This document shows positions 56,219 to 64,000 of a DNA stretch of 64,000 nt, piece after piece (positions within the stretch are counted from its first letter, which is position 1; the number at the start of each line of letters is the position of its first letter). This DNA is from Kurthia zopfii (GTDB lineage: Bacteria; Bacillota; Bacilli; Bacillales_A; Planococcaceae). The position numbers and the translations under genes are program-made. The notes beneath the pieces were generated by a model that ran no database searches, was not told the DNA's origin, and was given only the letters and a program-made list of their open reading frames with translations. Where the stretch lies: contig NZ_QFVS01000003.1 of assembly GCF_003143955.1 (NCBI RefSeq), positions 54,643-118,642 on the forward strand, given 5' to 3'.

Positions 56219-57142
56219 TTATTTTGTGAAAAGATCTACGATTTCTTCTAATTGTTGATCTAGTGAAATAGGATCACTGAAATACGAATCTGTTTCATCG
56301 ATTTCAAATACTTTATTATTTTTTACAGCCGGTAGTGATTTCCAAAGACCTGTTTCCTTTGTTTTTGAAAATTTCTCATCTCCTGATTCTGCAAAAATAT
56401 AATCTCCCGCAAAGTCAGGTAATTTTTCTACTGAAAATGATCCGTAGCCTTTTCCTTTTGAAGTTTCTTTTTTCACTATTTCTGGCATAGCTAAATCGAA
56501 TTCACCGTAGATGATTTCGCCTCCACGACTGAAGTTATCCCCATATACGTATGCATCCTTACCATAAACACCTAAAATAGAGATGGTTTGATCACCTACT
56601 GCTTTTTGAACTTGTGGTTTATATTTCGCTACTTTTTTATCCCATTCTGAAATCCATTGTGCTGCTTCATCTTCCTTATTGAAAATCGTACCGAATTCCT
56701 TCATTTCTTCTTTAAATGTCTTTTCTTTCGGTAAAATCGCAATTGTTGGAGCGATTTTCTGTAGTTTTTCCAAGTTTTCCGATTGTGCAAATGAAATGAT
56801 TAAATCTGGTTTTAGCGACATAATTTTCTCTGCAGATTCTTCTCCACCGATGTCCGCAATCCCATCAATGCGGTTCTCAAAATATTTATTACTTAGCGCA
56901 AAGCTCGGAAGCCCCACTGGTTTAATACCAAGTTGTAATGCGTATCCTGCGAAACTATCCGCTGTAATCACGACACGTTTCGGATTTTTCGGAATCGAAA
57001 TCGTTCCATTTTTTGCTGTATAATCAACCATCTCCACTTTGTCTGAAGATGATTTTTCCTCTTCTTTTTTATTGCCACATGCTGCAAGTGCAAAAATTGC
57101 CACCATTAACACCGCTAACCAACTGAATTTCTTACGACTCAT
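56219..57142 (-). CDS. Iron-siderophore ABC substrate-binding lipoprotein (first SBP)
   Basis: 307 residues from the ATG at 57142, arranged TGATG with the end of the ATPase gene so translation is coupled. Lipobox FALAAC. Nearly the same sequence as the second SBP; most differences lie in the middle and C-terminal lobe (for example GVYGKDAYVYG versus GVGDKEAYAYG), which contacts the ligand in this fold. Confidence 0.9.
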   Translation of the reverse strand: MSRKKFSWLAVLMVAIFALAACGNKKEEEKSSSDKVEMVDYTAKNGTISIPKNPKRVVITADSFAGYALQLGIKPVGLPSFALSNKYFENRIDGIADIGGEESAEKIMSLKPDLIISFAQSENLEKLQKIAPTIAILPKEKTFKEEMKEFGTIFNKEDEAAQWISEWDKKVAKYKPQVQKAVGDQTISILGVYGKDAYVYGDNFSRGGEIIYGEFDLAMPEIVKKETSKGKGYGSFSVEKLPDFAGDYIFAESGDEKFSKTKETGLWKSLPAVKNNKVFEIDETDSYFSDPISLDQQLEEIVDLFTK

Positions 57143-57957
57143 CAAACCAATACACGCTCCTCAACTTTTTCTTCTGCTAATTCGTACGGTAGACAGAGTG
57201 GTTTGCCTGTGCGCGGATCCTCGATAATATCGGCTTCAATATTGAATACTTCTCGCAGCACTTCCTTCGTCACAACCTCTTTCGGATCACCACTACTTAC
57301 GACAGTCCCCTTTTTAATCGCAATGACATTATGCGCATATTTCGTCGCATGGTTGAGGTCATGGACAACCATGATGATTGTACGCCCTTCCACCTCATTC
57401 AAATGCTCGAGTAGTTTTAACACTTCAAGCTGATGCGCCATATCTAAAAATGTCGTCGGCTCATCTAAGAATAAGATGTCCGTCTGTTGCGCCAACGCCA
57501 TGGCAATCCATGCACGCTGTCGCTGTCCCCCTGATAATTGGTCAACCCCACGATTGTAGAATTCACCCATTCCTGTAACATCTATTGCCCAATGAATAAT
57601 TTTTCGATCCTCTTTCGTTAATGACCCCATCCCTTTATGATGTGGAAAACGGCCATAACTAATTAATTCATACACCGTTAAACCATCTGGAGCGCTCGGA
57701 TTCTGTGGCAAAATCGCTAATTCCTTCGCCACTTCTTTCGTAGATTTTTCATGAATCATTTTGCCATCAAGTGATACCCCGCCTGACTTCGGCTTCATTA
57801 GTCGAGCCATCGTTTTTAAAATAGTCGATTTCCCCGAACCATTCGCCCCTACAAGCGCTGTAATTTTCCCTTGTGGAATTTCAATATTAAGATCATTTAC
57901 GATAATATGGTCATCGTATCCGATCGTTAATTCATTTGTTTTTAAACGCGTTTCCAT
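57142..57957 (-). CDS. Iron-siderophore ABC transporter ATP-binding protein (FecE/FhuC type)
   Basis: 271 residues. Walker A GANGSGKST at 37-45, signature LSGGQRQRAWIAMALAQ, Walker B ILFLDEPTTFLD, then the switch His in MVVHDLNHA. The FecE-type sequence suits the two FecCD permeases upstream. GGAGGAG RBS. Stop overlaps the first SBP start. Confidence 0.94.
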   Translation of the reverse strand: METRLKTNELTIGYDDHIIVNDLNIEIPQGKITALVGANGSGKSTILKTMARLMKPKSGGVSLDGKMIHEKSTKEVAKELAILPQNPSAPDGLTVYELISYGRFPHHKGMGSLTKEDRKIIHWAIDVTGMGEFYNRGVDQLSGGQRQRAWIAMALAQQTDILFLDEPTTFLDMAHQLEVLKLLEHLNEVEGRTIIMVVHDLNHATKYAHNVIAIKKGTVVSSGDPKEVVTKEVLREVFNIEADIIEDPRTGKPLCLPYELAEEKVEERVLV

Positions 57958-57968
57958 TTTGACTCCTC

Positions 57969-59684
57969 CTAGAGTTGGAATTGTGCTTCGTACAGTCGGC
58001 TATAATTCCCGCCAGCTTGTAGAAGTTCCTCATGAGTCCCTTGTTCTTCTATGCCGTCCTTCGTCACAACGATGATGCGATCGACATCACGAATCGTAGC
58101 CAATCGATGTGCGATGACGAATGTCGTACGCCCTTGTGATAGCTTACTTAACGCAAGTTGGATTGCCGCTTCCGTCTCGGTATCAAGTGCAGAAGTCGCC
58201 TCATCTAAAATTAAAATAGGTGGATTTTTCAAGAACATACGTGCAATCGACAGTCGTTGTTTTTGACCACCTGATAATTTTACGCCTCGCTCGCCAATCA
58301 TTGTCTGCATGCCTTCTGGTTGTGCATGAATTAATTCTTCCAACTGCGCCTGTCTTGCAGCTTCCCAAATTTCCTCATCCGTCGCATCTAATTTGCCGTA
58401 TGCGATATTATCTCGAATCGTGCCATCAAATAAGAAGACATCTTGTTGTACAATACCAATTTGATTGCGCAATGATTCCTGTGTCATCTGGCGAATGTCG
58501 ATGCCATCAATGGTAATCGAACCACCAGTGACATCATAAAATCTCGGTAGTAAACTACAAATCGTTGTTTTACCGCCACCTGAAGGACCGACAAATGCGA
58601 CCGATTCACCTTTACGTACATTGAAATTTACTTGATTTAAAATCAGTTTATCTTCGGTATAACCGAAACTCACATTGTTATAAGCGATTTCGCCTTCTAC
58701 TTTATCAATCGTCACGGCATCTTTCGTATCTTCAATTTCCTCCGGTGTGTCCAATAATTCCATAAATCGTTTGAAGCCTGCGATTCCTTTTGGATACGTC
58801 TCAATAACGGAATTGATCTGATTAATTGGCCCAATGAAAATATTTGAAAGTAAGATGAATGCCATAAATTCACCGAAAGTCATTTTATTATTAATTACGA
58901 ACCATGTGCCGCAAGCTAGGACGAAGATTGACACACCTTTAATTAAGAAATGACTGATCGACGCATTCCACGCCATCACTTTGTACGCGATTAATTTCGT
59001 CGTTCTAAAACGTTCGTTATTCACTGCGAATTGAGCGATTTCATGATCTTCGTTTGCGAATGCTTTCACAACACGAATACCACTTACATTGTTTTCAACA
59101 CGTGCGTTGAAATCTGCAATATCACGGAAGAAACGGTCGAAAGTTTTCGCCATCTTTTTACTGAAGTAAATTGATAGAATCAGTAAGAATGGAATGACGA
59201 TGAATGTTAGAATCGCTAATTGTGGATTGATCATCATCATCAAGCTGAATGCGCCAATAAGCGTCATAAAGGCGATGAATAAATCTTCTGGACCATGGTG
59301 AGCGATTTCTCCAATATCCATTAAGTCATTCGTCATACGTGATACGAGATGACCTGTTTTATTATTATCGAAGAAGCGGTTTGGTAACTTCTGCACTTTA
59401 TTAAATGCTTGCTTACGCATATCCGATTCGATATTGATGCCGAGCTTATGCCCCCAATACGTCACGATATAGTGGAAGAATGCACTCAATAAGAAAATGC
59501 CCATTAATACTAGACATGCCGATAAAATGGTTGACCAATTGCCTGCTGGTAAGTAGTCATCAATGACACGATTTACTGCCAATGGAAAGGCAAGTTCGAC
59601 AAGCGCTGCTAAAATCGCACATGTGAAATCCGCAATGAATAGCCATTTATACGGTTTATAAAAAGCAAAGAATCTATTTAACAT
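57969..59684 (-). CDS. ABC exporter-type half transporter (membrane plus ATPase) inside the iron operon
   Basis: 571 residues. Six-helix type IV exporter domain at about 1-310, then ABC domain with FVGPSGGGKTTICSLL, LSGGQKQRLSIARM and LILDEATSALDTET. Exporter-fold transporters act as dimers. Between siderophore permease and ATPase genes it may secrete a siderophore, or resemble the siderophore-handling IrtAB type. Twelve bases from the ATPase gene and 22 from the permease, clearly one operon. Confidence 0.88.
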   Translation of the reverse strand: MLNRFFAFYKPYKWLFIADFTCAILAALVELAFPLAVNRVIDDYLPAGNWSTILSACLVLMGIFLLSAFFHYIVTYWGHKLGINIESDMRKQAFNKVQKLPNRFFDNNKTGHLVSRMTNDLMDIGEIAHHGPEDLFIAFMTLIGAFSLMMMINPQLAILTFIVIPFLLILSIYFSKKMAKTFDRFFRDIADFNARVENNVSGIRVVKAFANEDHEIAQFAVNNERFRTTKLIAYKVMAWNASISHFLIKGVSIFVLACGTWFVINNKMTFGEFMAFILLSNIFIGPINQINSVIETYPKGIAGFKRFMELLDTPEEIEDTKDAVTIDKVEGEIAYNNVSFGYTEDKLILNQVNFNVRKGESVAFVGPSGGGKTTICSLLPRFYDVTGGSITIDGIDIRQMTQESLRNQIGIVQQDVFLFDGTIRDNIAYGKLDATDEEIWEAARQAQLEELIHAQPEGMQTMIGERGVKLSGGQKQRLSIARMFLKNPPILILDEATSALDTETEAAIQLALSKLSQGRTTFVIAHRLATIRDVDRIIVVTKDGIEEQGTHEELLQAGGNYSRLYEAQFQL

Positions 59685-59706
59685 TTCTATTTCCTTTCAA
59701 TTCTTA

Positions 59707-60738
59707 TTATTTCGATTTAGCTAGTAGGTATAAGAAGTAAGGTGCGCCGATACAAGCGACTACTATGCCCGCTGGAATTTCAGATGGTTGGATGATCCAT
59801 CTGCCAAGTGTATCTGCCATCAATACTAATAATCCGCCTGCCAATGCTGCGCCAGGGATTAAAAACTGATGTTGCGGCCCGATTAATCGACGCACTAAAT
59901 GAGGTGCGATTAACCCGACGAAACCAATTCCCCCACTAATCGATACAGAAGATGCTGCAAGTCCAACTGCTGCCGCTAATAATAAACGACGCTCTCTTTC
60001 CACATTAATACCAAGTCCGAATGAAATATGGTCCCCCATATTCAAAACATTTAACACTTTTGCCTTGTACATGACATATGGTAATAAGATGAGGAAGAAT
60101 GGTAGAACCGACATGACATACTTCCAATTTGAACCCCAAATACTGCCCGCCATCCACTTCGCGACGAAACTATATTGTTCTGGTGATAGTTTTAAAGTTA
60201 GGACGATCATCGCCGCACTAATCGCTGCAGCAATGGCAATCCCCGTCAGCAATAGTCTCGTCGGTGATAGACCGTCTCCTTTTTTGAATGCCAACATATA
60301 AATAATTGTTGCCGTTACACCCGCACCAACCCAAGCCAATAACGGTAGTAACATAACTGAAGATGTCGTCTCAATCGGCACGAAAGCGATATACAGTACG
60401 ACTGCCAACCCTGCACCCGCATTGATGCCTAAAATCCCTGGATCTGCTAATGCATTTCTTGAGAAACCTTGCATCACACATCCTGATACAGCCAATGAAG
60501 CTCCGACTAGAATCGAAATGACAATACGAGGTAAACGGAATTCGAATAAAATTAAATCTTGTTGCGCTGTACCATTACCGAATAAAGTTTGAATCAACTC
60601 ACCCGGTGATAATCGGATAAAACCTGTATTCATACTAATGATGAATGTTATTAAAATAAGTGCCGCAAAAACAAGGAGAGTCAGCGTCGCCTTTTTCTTA
60701 CGTTTTCGATCTGCACTTGCATAGTCAATTGTCGTCAT
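59707..60738 (-). CDS. FecCD-family siderophore permease
   Basis: 343 residues with about ten hydrophobic spans. FecCD signatures: LPRIVISILVGASLAVSGCVMQGFSRNALADPGILGINAGA and SGGIGFVGLIAPHLVRRLIGP. Its start overlaps the stop of the upstream permease by one base (TAATG). Heterodimerises with its neighbour. Confidence 0.95.
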   Translation of the reverse strand: MTTIDYASADRKRKKKATLTLLVFAALILITFIISMNTGFIRLSPGELIQTLFGNGTAQQDLILFEFRLPRIVISILVGASLAVSGCVMQGFSRNALADPGILGINAGAGLAVVLYIAFVPIETTSSVMLLPLLAWVGAGVTATIIYMLAFKKGDGLSPTRLLLTGIAIAAAISAAMIVLTLKLSPEQYSFVAKWMAGSIWGSNWKYVMSVLPFFLILLPYVMYKAKVLNVLNMGDHISFGLGINVERERRLLLAAAVGLAASSVSISGGIGFVGLIAPHLVRRLIGPQHQFLIPGAALAGGLLVLMADTLGRWIIQPSEIPAGIVVACIGAPYFLYLLAKSK

Positions 60739-61805
60739 TACAGTTCTCTCCTCTCTTTCCTCGCAAGGTAAAGGAAGAACGGTACGCCGATTAATGCGAT
60801 CAATGCGCCAATCGGTGTTTCGTAAGGTGCATTAATTGTTCGCGCGATTAAATCCGCTAGCACAAGTAATACTGCGCCAATGACTGCCGAACATGGAATG
60901 ATGAAGCGGTAATCTACGCCGACAATATAACGCGTTAAATGCGGTACGATTAAACCGACGAAGCCAACTGCACCAACTACTGATACTGCTGAACCTGCAA
61001 GCATTAAGACGATGATTGTCCCAGCTACTTTTACGACAGTCGTATTCATCCCTAAACCTGCTGCGATATCGTCGCCTAGACTTAGTAATGTGACTGATTT
61101 TGATAAAATAATTGCGCCAATAATCATGATGACTACGATTGGTACCATAACTTGAAGCTGTGCCCAAGTCGTACCCGCAACACCACCTGCATACCAGAAC
61201 GCTAAGTCTTGACCTATTCTAAAATGAAGGGCGATTCCTTCACTTAATGCACTGAATAATGCGCTCACTGCTGTACCCGCAAGGATTAGACGAAGCGGTG
61301 TTAATCCGCCTCTCGCAAGTGAACCTACGCCATACACTAACCCTGCACTCACTGCTGCGCCAAAAAATGAAAATAAAATTAAATAATGATACGGTAAGCT
61401 TGGGAAAAATGCGAAACTGATTGCCATTACGAGAACCGCACCCGCATTGATCCCTAGTAATCCCGAATCAGCAAGTGGATTTCTCGTCATCCCTTGCATG
61501 ATGGCACCTGCTACCGCAAAACTCGAACCAACTAGAGCTGCACCAATAATTCGAGGGAATCGTAAATCACGTATGACTTGATGATCACTATTCGCCGCAT
61601 CATAATTGAAAATCGCCGCTTTAATCGTTGACAAGCTGACATCTGCAGCACCATACGATAATGCTAAAAGCATACTAATTACTAAAAGTATTGAACCAAA
61701 AATAAGGACAAGTGTTGCAACAACTGGTCTTGCGTGGATTTCTCGATCTTTCTCAATCACTTCATCCATATGTACCGCTACTCTAGCCATAACTCTCTCA
61801 ACCAA
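60738..61805 (-). CDS. FecCD-family siderophore permease (first gene of operon)
   Basis: 355 residues from TTG 61805 or 350 from the ATG at 61790; RBS spacing does not decide. FecCD motifs: FPRIIGAALVGSSFAVAGAIMQGMTRNPLADSGLLGINAGA, then AVGFVGLIVPHLTRYIVG. First gene after the Fur box. It is followed by the second permease. Confidence 0.94.
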   Translation of the reverse strand: MVERVMARVAVHMDEVIEKDREIHARPVVATLVLIFGSILLVISMLLALSYGAADVSLSTIKAAIFNYDAANSDHQVIRDLRFPRIIGAALVGSSFAVAGAIMQGMTRNPLADSGLLGINAGAVLVMAISFAFFPSLPYHYLILFSFFGAAVSAGLVYGVGSLARGGLTPLRLILAGTAVSALFSALSEGIALHFRIGQDLAFWYAGGVAGTTWAQLQVMVPIVVIMIIGAIILSKSVTLLSLGDDIAAGLGMNTTVVKVAGTIIVLMLAGSAVSVVGAVGFVGLIVPHLTRYIVGVDYRFIIPCSAVIGAVLLVLADLIARTINAPYETPIGALIALIGVPFFLYLARKERREL

Positions 61806-61815
61806 CCACCTTATT

Positions 61816-61834
61816 AATAATGATTCTCATTATC
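61816..61834. promoter_or_regulatory. Fur box of the siderophore operon
   Basis: AATAATGATTCTCATTATC matches the classical 19-base Fur box at all but its first base. It lies directly upstream of the first permease start, as expected for iron-dependent repression. Confidence 0.9.
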
Positions 61835-61946
61835 ATTTAAAAAAATATAGAGAATCCTCATGTATTTTTGTTAAAGGGACGTTTATCCCTTTTGTTGTTT
61901 CTTAACTGATAACCATTTTCAATTGTAGCAAGACAACCGCATAAAA

Positions 61947-61971
61947 AACATAGTCTAATGTAAGCTATGCG
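61947..61971 (-). terminator. Possible terminator of the Btr-like gene
   Basis: On the minus strand CATAG pairs with CTATG around an 11-base loop, followed by six T. The stem is short. Confidence 0.5.
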
Positions 61972-61981
61972 GTATGGACGA

Positions 61982-63562
61982 TTATAAGATGTAATCGCCC
62001 TCTGCTAATTTTTTCACTTGAATATCCAATTGATGCTCCAAGAAAATCCCTTCACTTGCCCAGAAATCTTCAAGTTGTAGAATATATACTTTACTATGAT
62101 ATTTCGTACGAACGGCTTCCCAATACTTCGATTCCTTCAGTCGTAGCGCCTGTTCCGCTGTATGCACGATGACTAACATATGATCTGCCGCATATGATGA
62201 AATCAAATATTCATCGATGACCAAATGCTTATGGGGCGTCAAAATATCTTCTTCAATCGACTTCGGTGCTTTCAACTTAAGCTTCTTATAAATATTGTAA
62301 GCACCCCTCGCAGACGAACGCCATATACCTACTTGATTGTTCTCACGCAGTTCAAATACGCCAACCGTCTCGCCCGCTTCAATTAATGGCTTCAGTAATT
62401 CCTGCCCTCTCGCCACCTTCTCCTCATAGCGCGCGATCCAATTCGCTGCTTCTTCCTCACGCCCAAGCAATTTCGCAATTGTTTTCGTCTCCTCTAAACG
62501 ATCCCAACGATCCCATTTCAAAATGAAGACCGGTGCGATTTTCTCCAATTCCTCAATTAATTTCGGATGCGTATATAAATAGGAAGGCGCGACAATCAAA
62601 TCTAACTCCAAAGCTCTCAACTGCTCAAATGTCGGATAATCCTCACGCGGCACAAGGAATGCATCACCTAATTGTTCGACGAAATGCGGTGGAATATTGC
62701 CCGGCGAATTTAATGTACCGACTGGCTGAATACCCGCAGCTAATAAATCCCCCGTAAACTGGAAGGAGAAAATACGCTTCTGCCCTTTGAATAATCGGAA
62801 TTCGGTAGGTGTAAGCCCTGTCTGTTTTCGGAATTTCCGACTAAAATACAATGCATCTTGATAACCGATTTTTCGTGATACTTCCGTAATCGTATAGCGC
62901 GGATCCAATAACATCACCTTCGCTTTATCCAAACGAATATGTGCTAAATAATCCGAAAAACTCCAACCCGTTTCCGCTTTAATAAGCTTCGAGAAATAAT
63001 TTTGATGATAACCGAAATGATTCGCCACCTCATCACGCTTCAAGGGCTCATGCGAATTGATCGACACATAATCCAATACCGATTGGAATGTCACTTCAGT
63101 CAATTGACTCTTTTGTAATTCAAATTCTTCTTCAATCGTAAATAGTAATTTATAAAGTAAATGTGACTGTTCATTTTCTTTATTCGCTTGATATAACGCT
63201 TCCGACACTTTGCGCACTTTGTTGGAAGATTTATGATATACAAGCCCATTGTAGTTCACATATTCCTTCGACAACTCATATGTAAGTTGTAAATCTTGTC
63301 GATTGCGCAATTTATACTGCTGAAAACGATAAATCCGATAAACGAATGGTTGATCACTGTCATTTTTCAATTCCATGCGCAAACCTAAATTCCCGATGAA
63401 AATAGACGTATTCATTAACGGAATATAACCATTCAATTGTGCCGTTCCTGACATTACCGTCAATATTACATTCGTCGACTCCGTAAACTGCACTCGACTA
63501 TTCGCCTCTAAAGTTCGCTCATCCACGCCTTCAAACTGATTCACCTGCTCCATAACCGCCAT
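61982..63562 (-). CDS. AraC-type regulator with siderophore-binding domain (Btr-like)
   Basis: 526 residues. N-terminal effector-like region (1-160), AraC HTH pair at about 165-265 (NHFGYHQNYFSKLIKAETGWSFSDYLA, then GYQDALYFSRKFRKQTGLTP), and a C-terminal FecB-like solute-binding domain (LLAAGIQPVGTLNSPG, LELDLIVAPSYLY). This fusion is the Btr/YbbB design, which senses ferric siderophore in the cytoplasm and activates uptake genes (established in B. subtilis). It lies just upstream of the siderophore operon and has its own Fur box. GGAGGG RBS. Confidence 0.9.
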   Translation of the reverse strand: MAVMEQVNQFEGVDERTLEANSRVQFTESTNVILTVMSGTAQLNGYIPLMNTSIFIGNLGLRMELKNDSDQPFVYRIYRFQQYKLRNRQDLQLTYELSKEYVNYNGLVYHKSSNKVRKVSEALYQANKENEQSHLLYKLLFTIEEEFELQKSQLTEVTFQSVLDYVSINSHEPLKRDEVANHFGYHQNYFSKLIKAETGWSFSDYLAHIRLDKAKVMLLDPRYTITEVSRKIGYQDALYFSRKFRKQTGLTPTEFRLFKGQKRIFSFQFTGDLLAAGIQPVGTLNSPGNIPPHFVEQLGDAFLVPREDYPTFEQLRALELDLIVAPSYLYTHPKLIEELEKIAPVFILKWDRWDRLEETKTIAKLLGREEEAANWIARYEEKVARGQELLKPLIEAGETVGVFELRENNQVGIWRSSARGAYNIYKKLKLKAPKSIEEDILTPHKHLVIDEYLISSYAADHMLVIVHTAEQALRLKESKYWEAVRTKYHSKVYILQLEDFWASEGIFLEHQLDIQVKKLAEGDYIL

Positions 63563-63579
63563 GTCATCCCTCCTCTAAT

Positions 63580-63594
63580 TGATTATCATTATCA
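63580..63594. promoter_or_regulatory. Fur box of the Btr-like gene
   Basis: TGATTATCATTATCA is a 7-1-7 Fur site with a single mismatch to TGATAATNATTATCA. It lies 18 bases before the start codon. Confidence 0.8.
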
Positions 63595-63658
63595 TTTAGA
63601 TTCTACTTGTTAATGGATGGAAAGACAATGTAAAGTTATGGGATTGTGGACATTAACG

Positions 63659-63692
63659 TAAAAAAAGTGCTGATTAAATTAATCAGCACCTT
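63659..63692 (-). terminator. Strong intrinsic terminator
   Basis: GTGCTGATT pairs with AATCAGCAC; on the minus strand it is followed by seven T. It would stop transcription entering from the insertion sequences on the right before the regulator gene. Confidence 0.85.
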
Positions 63693-63774
63693 ATTTTCGC
63701 TCTTTGTCAAATAACGTTGGTGAGAGTTTTCAATTGAATAAAAATCGATTGTTTTGAGCGAGATTACGTTTCTT

Positions 63775-63878
63775 TTAAGAAGCGCGGCTCGCTCTTTTTA
63801 AATGGAAATATAAGTAGATTCGGTTGCGGTAGTTTTCAAAGTTTCTATAACCATAAGCACCTCGGTTTAAGTCTAAAG
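63775..63878 (-). pseudogene. C-terminal remnant of an ISL3-family transposase
   Basis: On the minus strand a reading frame ending at TAA 63775-63777 gives LNRGAYGYRNFENYRNRIYL, the typical C-terminal motif of ISL3 transposases. Nothing of the rest of the protein is in the window, and the frame is cut at the edge of the adjacent IS3 element. Confidence 0.72.
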
Positions 63879-64000
63879 TGTACCCTTTGTAAAGGACATT
63901 TTGAAAAAGACTAGGAAACTTGTTGAAGCTGCTGTCTGTATTTTACAGGCGGCAGCTTCTTTAAATTCCACTGACCACGATAATGATTGTAATACGTCAT
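63879..64000 (-). mobile_element. Right-hand end of an IS3-family insertion sequence (continues outside window)
   Basis: The C-terminus of an IS3 OrfB transposase is followed by an end that begins TGTACCCTTTGTAAAGGACA on the plus strand, as a TG-type IS3 terminus should. The outer boundary at 63879 is inferred because the other inverted repeat is not visible. Confidence 0.65.
63911..64000 (-). CDS. IS3-family transposase OrfB, C-terminal 29 residues (partial)
   Basis: From the window edge on the minus strand the frame reads YYNHYRGQWNLKKLPPVKYR and ends at TAG 63911-63913. This is the YNxxRxQxxLKxxxPVxYR tail typical of IS3/IS150 OrfB integrases. The catalytic DDE region lies outside the window. 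Confidence 0.8.
   Translation of the reverse strand: MTYYNHYRGQWNLKKLPPVKYRQQLQQVS

Noticed and set aside
61868..61893. Hairpin AAAGGGA..TCCCTTT between Btr-like gene and siderophore operon
   Set aside because: It has a T-poor tail in the minus direction and lies in the promoter area, so it was not called a terminator; it could still be an activator site.

Overview
The window is low-GC Gram-positive DNA. The genes have strong AGGAGG-type ribosome binding sites, frequent TTG and GTG starts, and regulatory signals typical of Bacillales: an S-box, FadR, WalR, Fur, cre and LacI sites. The left third has the gene order of the Bacillus subtilis met-yus-fad region (metNPQ, thioredoxin, Toprim protein, gcvH, ArsC/Spx-like protein, fadE-fadA-fadN). 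The neighbours (Apf-like LysM proteins, a YjiH-type hut locus, a Btr-like iron regulator) suggest a member of Planococcaceae/Caryophanaceae such as Solibacillus, Lysinibacillus or Kurthia. No rRNA, tRNA or CRISPR array was seen, so the genus is an inference.

Layout. 1-600: end of a LysR regulator. 651-3486: SAM-riboswitch-controlled methionine importer. 3483-5105: small conserved genes including gcvH. 5276-6193: a soluble PAS chemoreceptor-like protein. 6500-11888: the fatty-acid beta-oxidation operon with a FadR box. 12139-14355: a thioredoxin, then a small cluster of a STAS protein, a C39-like protein and two PH-like proteins. 14407-22335: miscellaneous metabolism (5'-3' exonuclease, OsmC, two secreted-type hydrolases, DinB, a ketosteroid-dehydrogenase-like flavoprotein, MepB and DUF1643 proteins). 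22427-24390: two tandem LysM/Apf-like wall proteins, each behind a WalR box. 24673-25551: an EVE-HNH endonuclease. 25657-31566: hutI-hutU-yjiH and a divergent AraC-type regulator with a degenerate receiver.

31573-34402: beta-helix lipoprotein and transglutaminase-like protein. 34520-37475: three-gene wall-glycan glycosylation module. 37612-39733: P1 peptidase and a lipoprotein nuclease. 39829-43905: DUF1835/DUF3658 protein and a large superfamily 1 helicase. 43985-45255: PadR/DUF2812 operon ending in a small zinc-ribbon gene that seems to use an ATT start. 45295-47824: a compact four-gene unit led by an AAA ATPase with a Toprim-like partner, the best candidate here for an undescribed (possibly anti-phage) system. 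47936-53086: a LacI-controlled catabolic operon (SLC23-type permease, aldehyde dehydrogenase, iron alcohol dehydrogenase) with two identical operators and a cre-like site. 53251-63594: a Fur-boxed iron-siderophore operon of eight genes preceded by a Btr-like regulator. 63659-64000: a terminator and remains of two insertion sequences at the right edge.

Functionally, most of the window is ordinary chromosome: methionine, fatty acid, histidine and iron acquisition, each with a recognisable cis-regulatory site. The accessory content is concentrated at 24.7 kb, 31.5-37.5 kb, 39.8-47.8 kb and the right end.
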